This document shows, in pieces, positions 1 through 12,100 of a stretch of DNA of 64,000 nucleotides; positions within the stretch are counted from its first letter, which is position 1, and each line of letters opens with the position of its first letter. A program made the position numbers and the translations under genes. Source of the DNA: Sweltsa coloradensis (taxonomy: Eukaryota; Arthropoda; Insecta; Plecoptera; Chloroperlidae); contig JAMZAV010000638.1 in NCBI GenBank assembly GCA_024449915.1, forward strand, positions 247,456-311,455, written 5' to 3'. Under the pieces are notes generated by a model that did not search any database, was not told the origin of the DNA, and saw only the letters and a list, made by a program, of their open reading frames with translations.

Positions 1-2996
1 ATATGTATTATTTCTGTTTTATGAAAATCAACACGAATGGTTAAATGCCTAAAACGTATTTCATGCAAGATTATTGTAGACATATAATAACTATCCAAAT
101 TATTAACTCACACAAGATGAACGTTGCAGTTCAAGCTCATTAACATTTATTCAACAACAAAATGTGTTATGTTTATGAGGTTGGTATCAATTATTGGAGG
201 CGATCCAATTTTGTTTTGGGCTCACTCACAATTTATGTGAAAGATATTTTTTTAATGTACGCACATAAGGATTCGTATGTTGGTTATAATATTTTTCGTT
301 CGTTAAATGATAATAATTTATAAAAATAATGAATTAAGTCACGCCCATGTATTCATTCCTCTTTAGAAATAAACCAATTACATAGCTAACTTCTAACAAT
401 AAAAAAGCGACAACCGATTTAATGTTTGAAGCCGGTTTCGGAAATAGTAATCTTTTTTTACCTTCTTTTATCGTTGACTTGTTAACTGCATATAACTTTG
501 AGTATGGAAATGCAAATAATGGTAATCAACATAATATTTTAAACATATTTTCTAGGATAATGATTGGTTTGCTCAATGTTATTTACGAGACGACGTGTTA
601 TAGTGCTACTCGAACTCTTGAAATATTTATTGATGCAAATACTTCAGCTATCATTGTAAATAATGGATGAACAATAAACTCATATTAATGCAGCATATCA
701 CTAATAATAATTCAAAGGATATAATACTATAATGTGTTTTGCATTTGCGTATCTAGAGAAGTATTATGCGCTAAATCATAGTGTTTGGTAGAGAGGAAAC
801 TTACTTGTAAGCTGATATTTCATTAATTTGATACCAACAAACGCCATTTACCATGATAATATATCAACAATGAACAAAATATATTTAACGTATAAAAATA
901 TCGTGTTCATATAATGATATGAATAATCAGTTACGTAAGAAATTTATATTACTAGCATCACCTTTTTAAAAACATAATATATTTTAGCTTAGTACAAGAT
1001 ATTTCATGGCTTGAGAAATCAGTTACTTAAAACTCATATAACAAAAAAATATCGTTCACGTATTAATTTAATTTAGATGGAATGTTTTCATGTATGAGAG
1101 ACACGGTTTCATGTCGCAAGGAACTATTCCCTTATAATACATATTCCAACTTATTAAATACAAAAGCATTAGTCTTGGTAAGTAACAGTATATGCATTGA
1201 CAGCCGTAATTCTCTGCCAGCTGCTTATTTTTATAAATGAGTATGATTTCTGATCTTCACAGAAACTTTCAGATACTATACAAAGATAACGCTTATTCAA
1301 GCTGTGAAGATATTCACAAATCAACAATCACAAACACAGCATAATAATTTAAAATACAAAATGCATTACTGTTAGTCGCTAGAGGCAACCTAAACGGATC
1401 AGTTACTTTACGAATTTGAATAGTGAAGTGGATTTTGTGAATATCACCGTGCCTTGTTTTGTTTTAACCCGAACAAATGTTTGATAGAATCAACATAATC
1501 TTCAAGAAACTTTGAGGTCAAACACAAACTGATTTATAAAAATTATCACAACAACTCATTAACCCGGAAACGTTTATTATAAAACCACTCAACTGAACTT
1601 TAACCTGGGTTACTTACTTTTATTCGCGATATTTCAGAGACTCTGTCTCCTTCCTCAAGCATCGTCTATGCCCGACTGACGTGTAGACCTCGTATGGCAT
1701 GGATGATGCTTGAGAAATGAGACGGAGTATCCGAAATATTGCGAATAAAAGTAAGTAACCCAGGTTGATTGGTTTTATAACAAACTGATATGTCAAAATT
1801 ACTATGACTTGATATCAACATGTAACGTTACGATATTTTGTTTACACGTGTTTTAGAGAAAGTTGGTTCTTGATATTTCTTGCATTTACTTTTGATATAT
1901 TTACGAAATTCTTCGAAATAATATATTAATTGGAACGTAACGAGGTTCCTCATCATCTGAGCGTACACAAATAGTGTGTTTGGGCTGATATGAATACAAG
2001 AGTGCCTATCCAGAAATATTTTGTATTTGATATCCCACTGCCAGATGAAGCTCGCTAGATCCAAGAGCTAACAATTCATATATTTAAACAAAACAATAAT
2101 ATTGTACAATAATTACAACTACGTGGAACATATTTCACCTTGTCGCTTTTGTACACTGAAAATAAACTTTCCATGTCAATATGTAAAATATTTATAACTG
2201 GGGTTTATAAAATAAAATAACTTCCACAGTTCGTGGTTGATTTCCATTGGCTGTGAATGGACCTCAGGATTGTTACTTCTTAACACATTGCCGTTAATGT
2301 TTTAGATGCAACAGATATGCTTCTCAGATTCACCATCATAGTGTTATATTCAAACCGAGGAATATTCATCATATTGATAGTTGACTCCTTGGTCGGCCAA
2401 AACCCACATTTAGTTGGTTTTTAAAGAGGAGCCACTCTTATATTTTTCGTCCGATTTCCTCATAAGAAGCTCTCAGAAACATGACTAAGTGATAGAAATT
2501 GTATTTCTTGACACTCATATGGTTAGAAATAACGATGTTAGCCCCTTTACTGCATCATATGATATAGGATGCATGACTTCAGGTAGATCTTCCAGGCCAT
2601 TCCATATTCAAGTTAATTTTTTGTCAAATTTTGGAAGAACATTTAAGATTGATGTTAGAATTGGTCTCATCTTACGCGGCAATCGGAAACATGGCTTTTC
2701 ATGGCCACGCGATAAGTCAGTTGAGTGTCTCCCAATTTTATGCTACATCTAAGAAAGATGTTGGCCCACATGAATCATGATGTTTGGTAGTCATTCCAAG
2801 ACCACGAGATTGGTAAGTTCATATTTTGTCTGTACACGGAGAAATATCTAAGAGATATTAAACCCTTCACATAACTACACGCAACAATTGGAAACATGGC
2901 TCTGAAAAGCCACTCCAAAGCGTAGGTTTACCTTCTGTCCACTCACAGAGGGACATTATGAACGACATTAGCCTCTTAAACTCTCTGTTGATCTCA
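1..2996. other. AT-rich sequence 3' of the gene (3' UTR and beyond)
   Basis: The part next to 2996 should be 3' UTR of the sidestep-family gene, but I see no convincing minus-strand poly(A) signal close by, so its extent is open. Apart from the inverted-repeat element at 1577-1780 there is no recognisable gene. The small open frames here show no domain and have AT-rich composition like non-coding DNA. Confidence 0.5.
1577..1780. repeat. Foldback (MITE-like) inverted repeat
   Basis: Left arm 1577-1667 and right arm 1698-1780 are inverted copies sharing AACCTGGGTTACTTACTTTT and a following CTCAAGCATC block, with a loop of about 30 bp. The left arm has an extra 11 nt or so after TTATAAAACCA. 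No coding capacity. No target duplication was confidently seen. Confidence 0.8.
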
Positions 2997-3170
2997 TCAT
3001 ACGCAACTCTCGGGTAGTCGGTTGGCCATGAGCCGTTCTTTGATGGCCGCACCGTTGAGTTCCAAGTCTACGGCCTTGTCCGAGGGCTTCCCGTGGCCTC
3101 CGCTACTTCCAGGCAGACGCAACTCCCTTGGGCGTCCTTCCCAGCTGTAGGCGGCACTGTACGGCTGGCC
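2997..3170 (-). CDS. Terminal coding exon with PDZ-type C-terminus
   Basis: Acceptor TTACAG|GGC at 3171, phase 0, matching the phase-0 donor of the 11589 exon; it ends at TGA 2997-2999. It encodes about 57 residues: GQPYSAAYSWEGRPREL, a glycine/serine-rich linker, then AIKERLMANRLPESCV. The final E-S-C-V fits the class I PDZ ligand pattern (S/T-x-V), suggesting binding to a PDZ scaffold; that role is inference. The acceptor and first eight codons belong to a 75 bp tandem array, so the true exon may start at 3170, 3245, 3320 or 3395, all in frame. No nearby minus-strand AATAAA was found, so the 3' UTR end is unknown. Confidence 0.83.
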   Translation of the reverse strand, partial: GQPYSAAYSWEGRPRELRLPGSSGGHGKPSDKAVDLELNGAAIKERLMANRLPESCV

Positions 3171-6100
3171 CTGTAACAAGCACACACACGTCAATATGTC
3201 TGAATGTAAGTCATACGTCGTGTAGGCGGCACTGTACGGCTGGCCCTGTAACAAGCACACACACGTCAATATGTCTGAATGTAAGTCATACGTCGTGTAG
3301 GCGGCACTGTACGGCTGGCCCTGTAACAAGCACACACACGTCAATATGTCTGAATCTAAGTCATACGTCGTGTAGGCGGCACTGTACGGCTGGCCCTGTA
3401 ACAAGCACACACACGTCAATATGTCTGAATCTTAAGTCAATCAACATATTTTCTTGTATAAGCTTTAACACTAGCTTAGTGTCGAATGTGCTAGATTAGT
3501 ATTATTTTAGTATTAGTATTAGTTTTAGGGCGCTTTAACAGCAAAGATTATTCGCGCCTCCAAGATATTTGTTTATTATGCTTAAGAGTTAACAACCATA
3601 TATACTTCTTTACAAGGGGCGGAACGTAAGGGGAAACGCGGGGGGACAAGGGGCGGACAGGCCTGTGCTGGTCAGAACCAGCCACAAGCGTATGGGGAGG
3701 GTAGGGGTTCCCCCACGTCGTGGTCGTCTTCGTCTGTGTCATTGACGTCGCCGTCGGGGAGGTAGTTAAAGGGAAGGGGAAAGTTTCCCGACGACGACCC
3801 AGAGCTCGCCATTAGTTTCAGGGAGTGATTCTCCCCTACTCACGGGCCAAACCACGAGAAGGTTGCGAGCTGGACTTTGAGAATACTGAAGGAACTAAAT
3901 CCATGAAATTGATGATATTACGCTCTTTCTAACCTTTGATTTTATTTGGTAAATTTACTAATTAAATTTATTATTTATTTCCACACAAGTCACGTCACTT
4001 ATGTTTGCAATAGAATTTTACCGCAATTCAAAACCAGCAGTATCGACGCCGACACCATTGATGAGAGAATAATGGCCATCCGGCTATCGAAAAATTGAAA
4101 TGAAGACCGCTGGTTTCCCAGACTCATCCGCGATGGCGCCAGGATTGACAAGAATAGTTCGGATCAAGTATACAATTTATAATGCAATTTGTTGCTAGGA
4201 CTGCTCCCAAGTCACATGTTAAGACTTGATTACTCCAGTCCAGACCGTACATGTCAGCTACTGTATGCATTATTTAAAGCACAGGTTCGTCATGTCACAT
4301 AGTGGTTCGGATCGTTTCTAATGGGATTAATGAATGAGTACATACGTCTACTTTACGGTTGGCCCGTCAGCTTTAACGTCAGCGCCAACATGAAAGTTGG
4401 GTCGTGTTAAATATTGAAGGTGACGGTTGACGCATCTTCACAGTCTATAAAAATTATATATTGAATGAACTTGGTATTTCAAGTTGACGCCAATCTAACA
4501 CTAAACTTGGCTCAAGTCTACGCATTGTAACGCGTCAAATACGGTTGTTGTATCACACTCAGCTAAGACATAATATTTCGAAGTTTTTCACCCCTGCGTG
4601 CTAGATGAAGCATAATATCTTAAAGCGAAACTTTGTTTTTTATTTTATTTTGAATACCCGCGTATACAAAGACGATGTGGTTTACAAGAATCTTATCAGT
4701 CTTATCGTGTACACGTTGTGAAATATGTTGTCTAGGCACATTAACTTTTTACCCGGGTTTAACCCCCTGGCAATGTTGTGGTCGTTATTAACGACAGTAA
4801 CGCGTTAGTTGTAATGTACACCATTTTTTATTCTACCTTTTGTTAACGCATTTCTTGTATTTCCAAAAGAACGTCTAGTAAATTTATTACTTATTTGGGC
4901 TAATTTCAACAAAGTTTATCGTTAATCATGAAGTTTCTATAATTCTTCAAGTCACTGTACTTTTGCTGTCACTAAGGTCCAGTATTTCAATGTCAAGTTA
5001 AAATTTATCTGCCAGTTAGTCCTCTAGTTGAATTAAAAAGTTCTCATTGGTGGTTGCCATAGTGATGACAAGGTTCCTCTCCGTTAAATCTAGGGCGACG
5101 GTCGTTCGCCCGCAGCCAAGCGCACGCGACTGCTAGAAGGCGATGACTAATTCGACCCTGTTTACTCCTACCCGAGTTGGGGGGTTTTCAGCTATCTGCA
5201 CACGCCGTCCCGAAAGATTTACAATCTTGAAACTCGGTATATGACCTGATATGTGGTCCATGATATACCAGAAAAAAAATCAGCCCGATCCGATAACCCG
5301 TTCTGTTTTAAAAAAGTGCGTAAAGATCGAAGAAAATCTTCCGGCTAGCTGGTTGGTTGGTTGGGGGTGGGATTCTGACAGAGAGGAATAAGAGCCTACA
5401 GAGAAAACGGTGCATCTTAGAACTATGAAACTTGGACCACACTTAGATGTACCTCAGACTCACATACTTCCGCCGAGAGGCAAGCAATATTCCGCCCCAA
5501 AACCCCCTAAATCATCCCCTAAAATTAAAATAATCCATAGCTCTAATCCAAAATTGAATTTTTAATCAAATTTGTTATTAAAATTATGTTCTAATGTGTT
5601 TTAAACCCAATCGGCCTATTCTCATTATATAAACCACATTTTGTAAACCACCATCCCTAATAGTTTATATTATTTTTACCTTGATTTCCAGCATTCACCA
5701 CGAAGGCACCTAATGAGTTATCATCATAAAATTTAACATGATGGTACATAATAATATGAAAAATAATCCGCCGAGAGGCAAGCGATATTCCACCCCCAAC
5801 ATCCCCTAAAATTGGAATAATTCATAACTCTAATCTAAAATTGATGTTTTATTCAAATTAGATATTAAAATTATGTTCTAATGTTTTTTAACCCAATCGG
5901 CCTATTCTTATTTCCTTAACCACATTTTTAAACCCTCATCCCTTATAGTTTATATTATTTTTACCTTGATTTCCAGCATTCACCATGAAGGCACCTAATG
6001 AGTTATCAGGATGAAATTTGGCATGATGGTACATACTTATGTGAAAAATAATTCACCGAGAGGCAAGCGATATTCCACCCCCAAAAATCATCCCCTTAAA

Positions 6101-9100
6101 TTGGAATAATTCATAGCTCTAACCCAAAATTGAATTTTTATTCAAATTAGTAAGTTATGTTTTATTGTGTTTTAACCCAATCGGCCTATTCTCATTTCCT
6201 TAACCATAATTTTTCAACCCCCATCCCTAATAGTTTATATTATTTTTACCTTGATTTCCAGCATTCACCATGAAGGCACCTAATGAGTTATCAGCATGAA
6301 ATTTGGCATGATGGTACATAATAATATGAAACATAATAATCCTCCAGGAGGCAAGCGATATTTCACCCCCACTGTTCCCTACCACCCTTAACTTTGGGAA
6401 AAACTGTAGGTCGTATTTAATACAATTTTAATATTTTAATTGCTGATTAAACTTTTGCGTCAATGTGTTATATTCCGGTCATCAAATCATTCACACAAAA
6501 ACCCAAGACGACATTAACCATAGGAAATTTAATAAAAACATTTTATATTGCCAAATACAGATTGTAAACAAAAACAAAAGATGGTAGCTTTTGTTTCTAG
6601 ACAATCTGTTTTAAAAGGCACTGTATCCACTTTTACACGTATTTCACGTATTTCACGCCTTGATATGAAACAAACAACAAAAATATGTGATATCCCCCCA
6701 AAATACAAAAATTTGTAACAAAAAACGGCAGCCAAGCTCTCCTTCCAAAGTCTTCGGCTGTGAATGCTGTGAGATTTGGAAGTTGAGCCAAGCATTTCAT
6801 TCTTTCTCCCTAGTTTCGCATTGAAAAGAAGTAAGATCATTTCGCCTATTGACGAGCGCCAAGCCAACCATTTTCGTGGTAAAAAATAGTAAAAATTTTA
6901 AACTCAAAATCATAAAAAATTACTTGGCTATTGATTTTGGTACGAGGACTCTAAAAAGTCAAACAAGTAAATTTTTATATGATTCTGAGTAAAATTTTAC
7001 TTTGTATTGATGTTTGGTAGAGGACTCTAAAAAGTCGAATGCCAGTAACTTCTTTTATCAATTTGAGGATAAAAATGAATGCTTGGTCACTTCTATGTTA
7101 GCTTCCACGAAATTGGTGGCTTGGCGCTCGGTTCTAAGCAAATTTTTATTTATTTTTTCTATCGGGCTAGGAGAAAGAATGAAAGGTCTTGGCTCAACTT
7201 CTATTCTCACATCGATTCACACGAAATTTCGATATGAATAATCATTGCTGCACAATTTTTTTTTTGTTTATTTCAACAAATTATGTATTTTGAATTTTTT
7301 ATATAGGGTAATAAGTGCTACCCCAAAAAAATGGAAACGATATTGACTATCCTCGGGTTTGAGCAAATTCCACTACCGAACTCAACCGAAAATTCGAAAA
7401 TATCATAATTTTTGTCACAAGACTTTCAAAAGATTAAACATTTTTTCTAAAAATCCTATATCAAGTCTAGGTAGTTATTATTAACTAATGAATTAATTTA
7501 ATAATGTGTGGCTAATAAAATGGGTTGCAAGTATCCCCAAAAATGGAACAGATATTTACGTTCTCACACTCGCGTTGAATGACCCGGCACCTCCACCATA
7601 AGCACGCGACGCGAACCAAAATTCGAAGAAATAGATCAATTAGTTCTTCTGTATACAGCTTTAATGGATTATTCATTTTCATTCCTAAAACTTCCTATTA
7701 TCGTTCTAGGTTTTGACGTTATTAATAAAAGTTTGAATTTGTTTACAAACTTCGATTCGATATTGAGTCCAAATATCGATACCGGAAATAATCACACATT
7801 TATTTAATATATATTTATTTACCCAGACCTATAATATGGTATGATTGAAATCATACAAGTTATACACATCACAATGTTTTCATCTCTCCCCTCTGAATTG
7901 ATCTATGTTGTTGAATCTTTTGGTATATGGATAGTTTGTTAAAATTTCCTCTTCACAATAAATTTATAACGATTTAATTCAAATACGCAGATATAACATC
8001 ATCGGCTTTGTCTGGCAAGCTGACCCTCCATGCTACAAATGTGAACGATGGTGCTTATTGCCGGAGAACGTCATGCATATTATATAACCCACTGTCTTGC
8101 CCCAGCTCTCTACTATGAACATAAAACGCTCAGCTCATTAAAAACCAATTTGGTTTATTGTAATAACAATTGTTAATGCTCTTTTAAATTACACTTTTTA
8201 ATGGAGTAATAGTCTTAAAACGTCGCAAAATAAGGTAGGCCCTAACCAATAAATACTACCGTGACGTAGTGTGCTAATGTTCAAAAAACTGTTTGCGGCT
8301 TAGAAACTTCCGCAAAGAGCTTCCATGTATATTATTTGATCGAGATAGATTTGATATTGATTTAACGTTTAAATTGGCATCGTGTTCATTTTTTGGAGCT
8401 TAATTTCATGTGGCGTATTATTGAAATTATCCTCGGCTCATCGGCAGTCGGTGTGATTTTCTGTTCATTTATCACTTTATCGAGCTGTGGACTTGACGTC
8501 ATTTCCGTTTTCCATTTCCACTAATTGCGTTAATGGAGTACATTTTAAAATCACTTTACGCTAGACAAGTACTCTACTAGGAATTCGACAAGGTTTCATT
8601 ACATTACATTACGTGAAAGGCTGTAGTAGTATTTTGTTGTGCAACCAAATACTTTTTATTGTACAATATATTTCAGGGAAGCTGTATTAAAAACTTTAAA
8701 CAGTGACGTCCTTTTATCTCTTTTATATACAGTTCGAATTATCTAATGTTTGTGTGCTAATGCATTTAACTCAATTTACACATGAGCGATCAATATATTT
8801 ACCTTCTATATGATAATTAACAAGGTAAATATTGGCAATTGTTACGTCTGATAGTTGAAATGCTTACAAATTTCATCTATTTGTATACTATTCTTACTTT
8901 TTATAAACCATTCGCTATTAATTAATACTTGTTCCATTACAAGTATATTATGTATTACATTTTGTGGTAAAGATGGGATATGAATTTAAAATAGTTATTT
9001 AATATAAGAGCTAACGCCAATTTTTTGTTACTAACTGAAAGTTTTATTTTAAGAAAATACAACAAAAGTGTAGCCACATATTATTTTTACTACACAATCA

Positions 9101-12100
9101 TAGTCATACCATTTTAAAATTATAAATGAAAATTATTTTCTTACAAAGTATGTTTTGTAAAAATAATACTCGATGATAAATTATCTGGAAGTGTAGGTAA
9201 ACATACGGGCAAATTAAGTAAATACATATTTGAAGAAATATCGAAACATATGATACGAAAAAAATATGAGCTATTTTTATAATTTTAGATAAAAATCGCA
9301 GATTTGTAATGATGATTTATTAACAGCAAAATAAACCACAACAAATTAAATGCTATATTTATACGCAGGTTGAGGAGGTTAAATAGGTTGGTCAAATATG
9401 ACTGCACATTAGATCGTTGTGTCAGCATTACTTATATTGAAAACCATACAAAGTAGCCTATTCACAATACTTTTTCCTAGCAATCGATAAAAAAAAGCAA
9501 ATATAGCTGAATGGAAATTGCAAGTAATAATTATTATTTCCGAAATGTTATTGTGTGACAATATAACATATCAATGTATCCCTAAATGTGCCTCCTGGTG
9601 TTTAATGGAATCGAGTGTCCTCTCCAGTTGACATCAAGAGGTTGCCATCAGAGTATGGGAGTCTTTGTTGACACCAGCTTGTTCGAGGAAGTGTGACATG
9701 GTATTTCGAATTTCTCGCCTCCTTTGGAAATGTGCGTGTTTTAATGGCATGCAAGAATGTGTTAGTTGACCATGTATTGCATTTCTCGTGATCGGCTAGT
9801 AGAATGTACGCGGCGCGGGCGGGGGTGGGGGTGGAATGTGGCGCGATCTGGCGCGCTCGGGGTAGATAAAACACGTGTAACAATGGGGGGTAGAGATTCC
9901 ACACGGAGACTCATGAGCGCTCGACTCCTCTCTTCACGTCTTCAACTTTCGAAACGCTGCACGAGAAATACGAAATATTCTACGCCACAACCGGCTTGCC
10001 GAGCTTCTAAAACTTCACCGCTGCCACCATATTTCATCATTGTGAGTTGATGAGTGAATTGTGCGGTGTGTGTAGATATAGGTCCTTCATGACACATTCT
10101 CGAATTAAACCTTTATTAATTTATGTACTGTACATCCTATTTAGTTAAAGACCGTTTCGTGAACAATTCTCATTGTCGCGTTGATGGATGAGCTTCTACG
10201 GCATATCTTCCTGCAGTCTTATATAAAAAAATCATAATAGCGCGATTTTTATATGAAATATTTCCGTGATTGTACCAAATAGTCTTAAGTCCTGAGATTT
10301 TTCCCAGAGACTCCGAAATATCAAATTTATACATTTAAAGAGGGGCATGGAGACTCAAGTAATTATTTTATGTGCATTGATACTTAGTCTTTTTTTTAAA
10401 TAGGATTTATGTTAAATAAATAAAATATTTAACTGATTAAATTAAATTCACTTATTTACGACAATACGTCACATGAAGTGGTCACATTGAGCTAGGGATG
10501 TATTTTCTTCTAAAGATTATGTAAACACCAACAGTTCGAAGTTCTGGCATCTATTATCAAACGGTTGGGATCTTGCAGCACGTTTTCTTTATATTGCCCA
10601 CGCTATTCACTGATATAGAACACAAATAACCTGCAGTAGATTAAAGATACTAAACTTTAAAAGAAAACCGGAAGGTGTCCGATATGATAAGATCTGTGGT
10701 TTTATATCCTTGAATTATATTTTATTGACGTTGGTTTAAATAAACATTACGACCGTCGTAAAACGTGAGTGATTTGATCAAACAGCGTAGTGTTAAAGCG
10801 TATTGTAAATATGCAAAACTAAAAATACATAAACCTTTTTTTCAACAATCGAGTAATCAATAATGTTTATTATTCTTCGTAAAAAAAAAAAAAAACAGAG
10901 ATTAAAATATATAATACAAAGTGAAATAATATAATTTAGGCTTCAGATTACAAGTGTTTGTAATATCAAGCAAGTGACTTCCCGAAGATGAAATCTAGGA
11001 ATGAGCCACTTCTGCCTTTTTACGAACCTGCACAATACCCTAGTCAAAAATCTTCAGTACAAATTCTAGCACATTCAACTATCTAAGTATATAACACCAA
11101 TTGAAACCAACGTAATTAATGACTTCTGTAAGATATTGAGCTGTTGCGTCGTGTCGATGATGAGGCACTGCTCGACGTTTCGCCACCCATGTTGGTGGCT
11201 TCTTCAAGGAAGTCATCGACATGACGCAACAGCCCAAGGATCATACAGAAGTCATCTACGGGTAAATTTATTCGTTTAAAACATTGTGAAAACACATTTT
11301 AATTAAAGTAATTATAAGATATATGTAAGCAAGTATTTATACCTTTAACAATATAAAATAGTAAACTTTATAATAAGACAAAATGCACATAATAACAGGT
11401 TCTCTTCAAGCAAGGTTTATTTTAAAACTTAAAAACAAAATGCTTGAAACGCATTTATTCATCGTTCAAGTCATCTTTTAAAATACATTATTTAGACTCT
11501 AAATACAATTTATTTATATATATATTTATTTGTTTATTTATAGTATTTAAAACATTAAAGCTATATTATCAATATTGTTCGGACTCACCCTTCCGTTATC
11601 ACTGACTGGAGAGAGTACTGGGGACGCCCAATGTCCAGGCCCAGAGGGCGTCGCGTCGTCGTGAGGCAGTTGTTGGGGTCCATAAGACGGCGGTGACATT
11701 GCGCGGCGTATCACGTTCCCGTTGCCGGCTACAGGTCGCAGTCCGGCGGGGGCCAATTCAACCGCTGAAACCCACGACACACACATGTTAGAGAATGTGA
11801 GATGCGGTGACATTGCGCGGCGTATCAAGATCCCCGTTGCCGGTACAGGTCCGCAGTCCGGCGGGGGCCAATTCAACCGCTGTAACCCCCACCACACACA
11901 TGTTAGAGAGTGTGAGATGCGGTGGAACATCGCCGCATGACTTTTACATGAAGATGCATATCATCAGGATTCTCCGGTCTCTTTCATCGTGGTGAGAAGG
12001 AAACTACAAGGGAAATCCAAGAACGCTTTCTACGAAACACAACAACCCTCATGCGATACCTTCTGCAGACTTTGGTTTGTTAGAACAGACGTTAAATGAA

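Larger units (their letters stand above)
3171..11588. other. Intron between tail exons (8.4 kb)
   Basis: Contains the acceptor minisatellite, a copy of the GACGAC-rich interspersed repeat (about 3600-3850), a triplicated 290 bp repeat (5473-6370), a foldback element (6759-7216), a GC-rich islet near 9780-9870 and an inverted repeat at 11119-11255. The rest is AT-rich with no gene that I can recognise. Confidence 0.7.

Noticed and set aside
3128..3499. Plus-strand 123-codon open frame with repeated THTSICLNVSHTSCRRHCTAGPV units
   Set aside because: It is the reverse reading of the 75 bp minisatellite, which keeps several frames open because its length is divisible by three. The minus strand explains it as acceptor plus exon start.
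9602..10050. Two overlapping ~95-100 codon frames in the GC-rich islet as an exon
   Set aside because: No domain, no splice sites matching the phase-0 junction between 11589 and 3170, and the host gene already joins cleanly without it.
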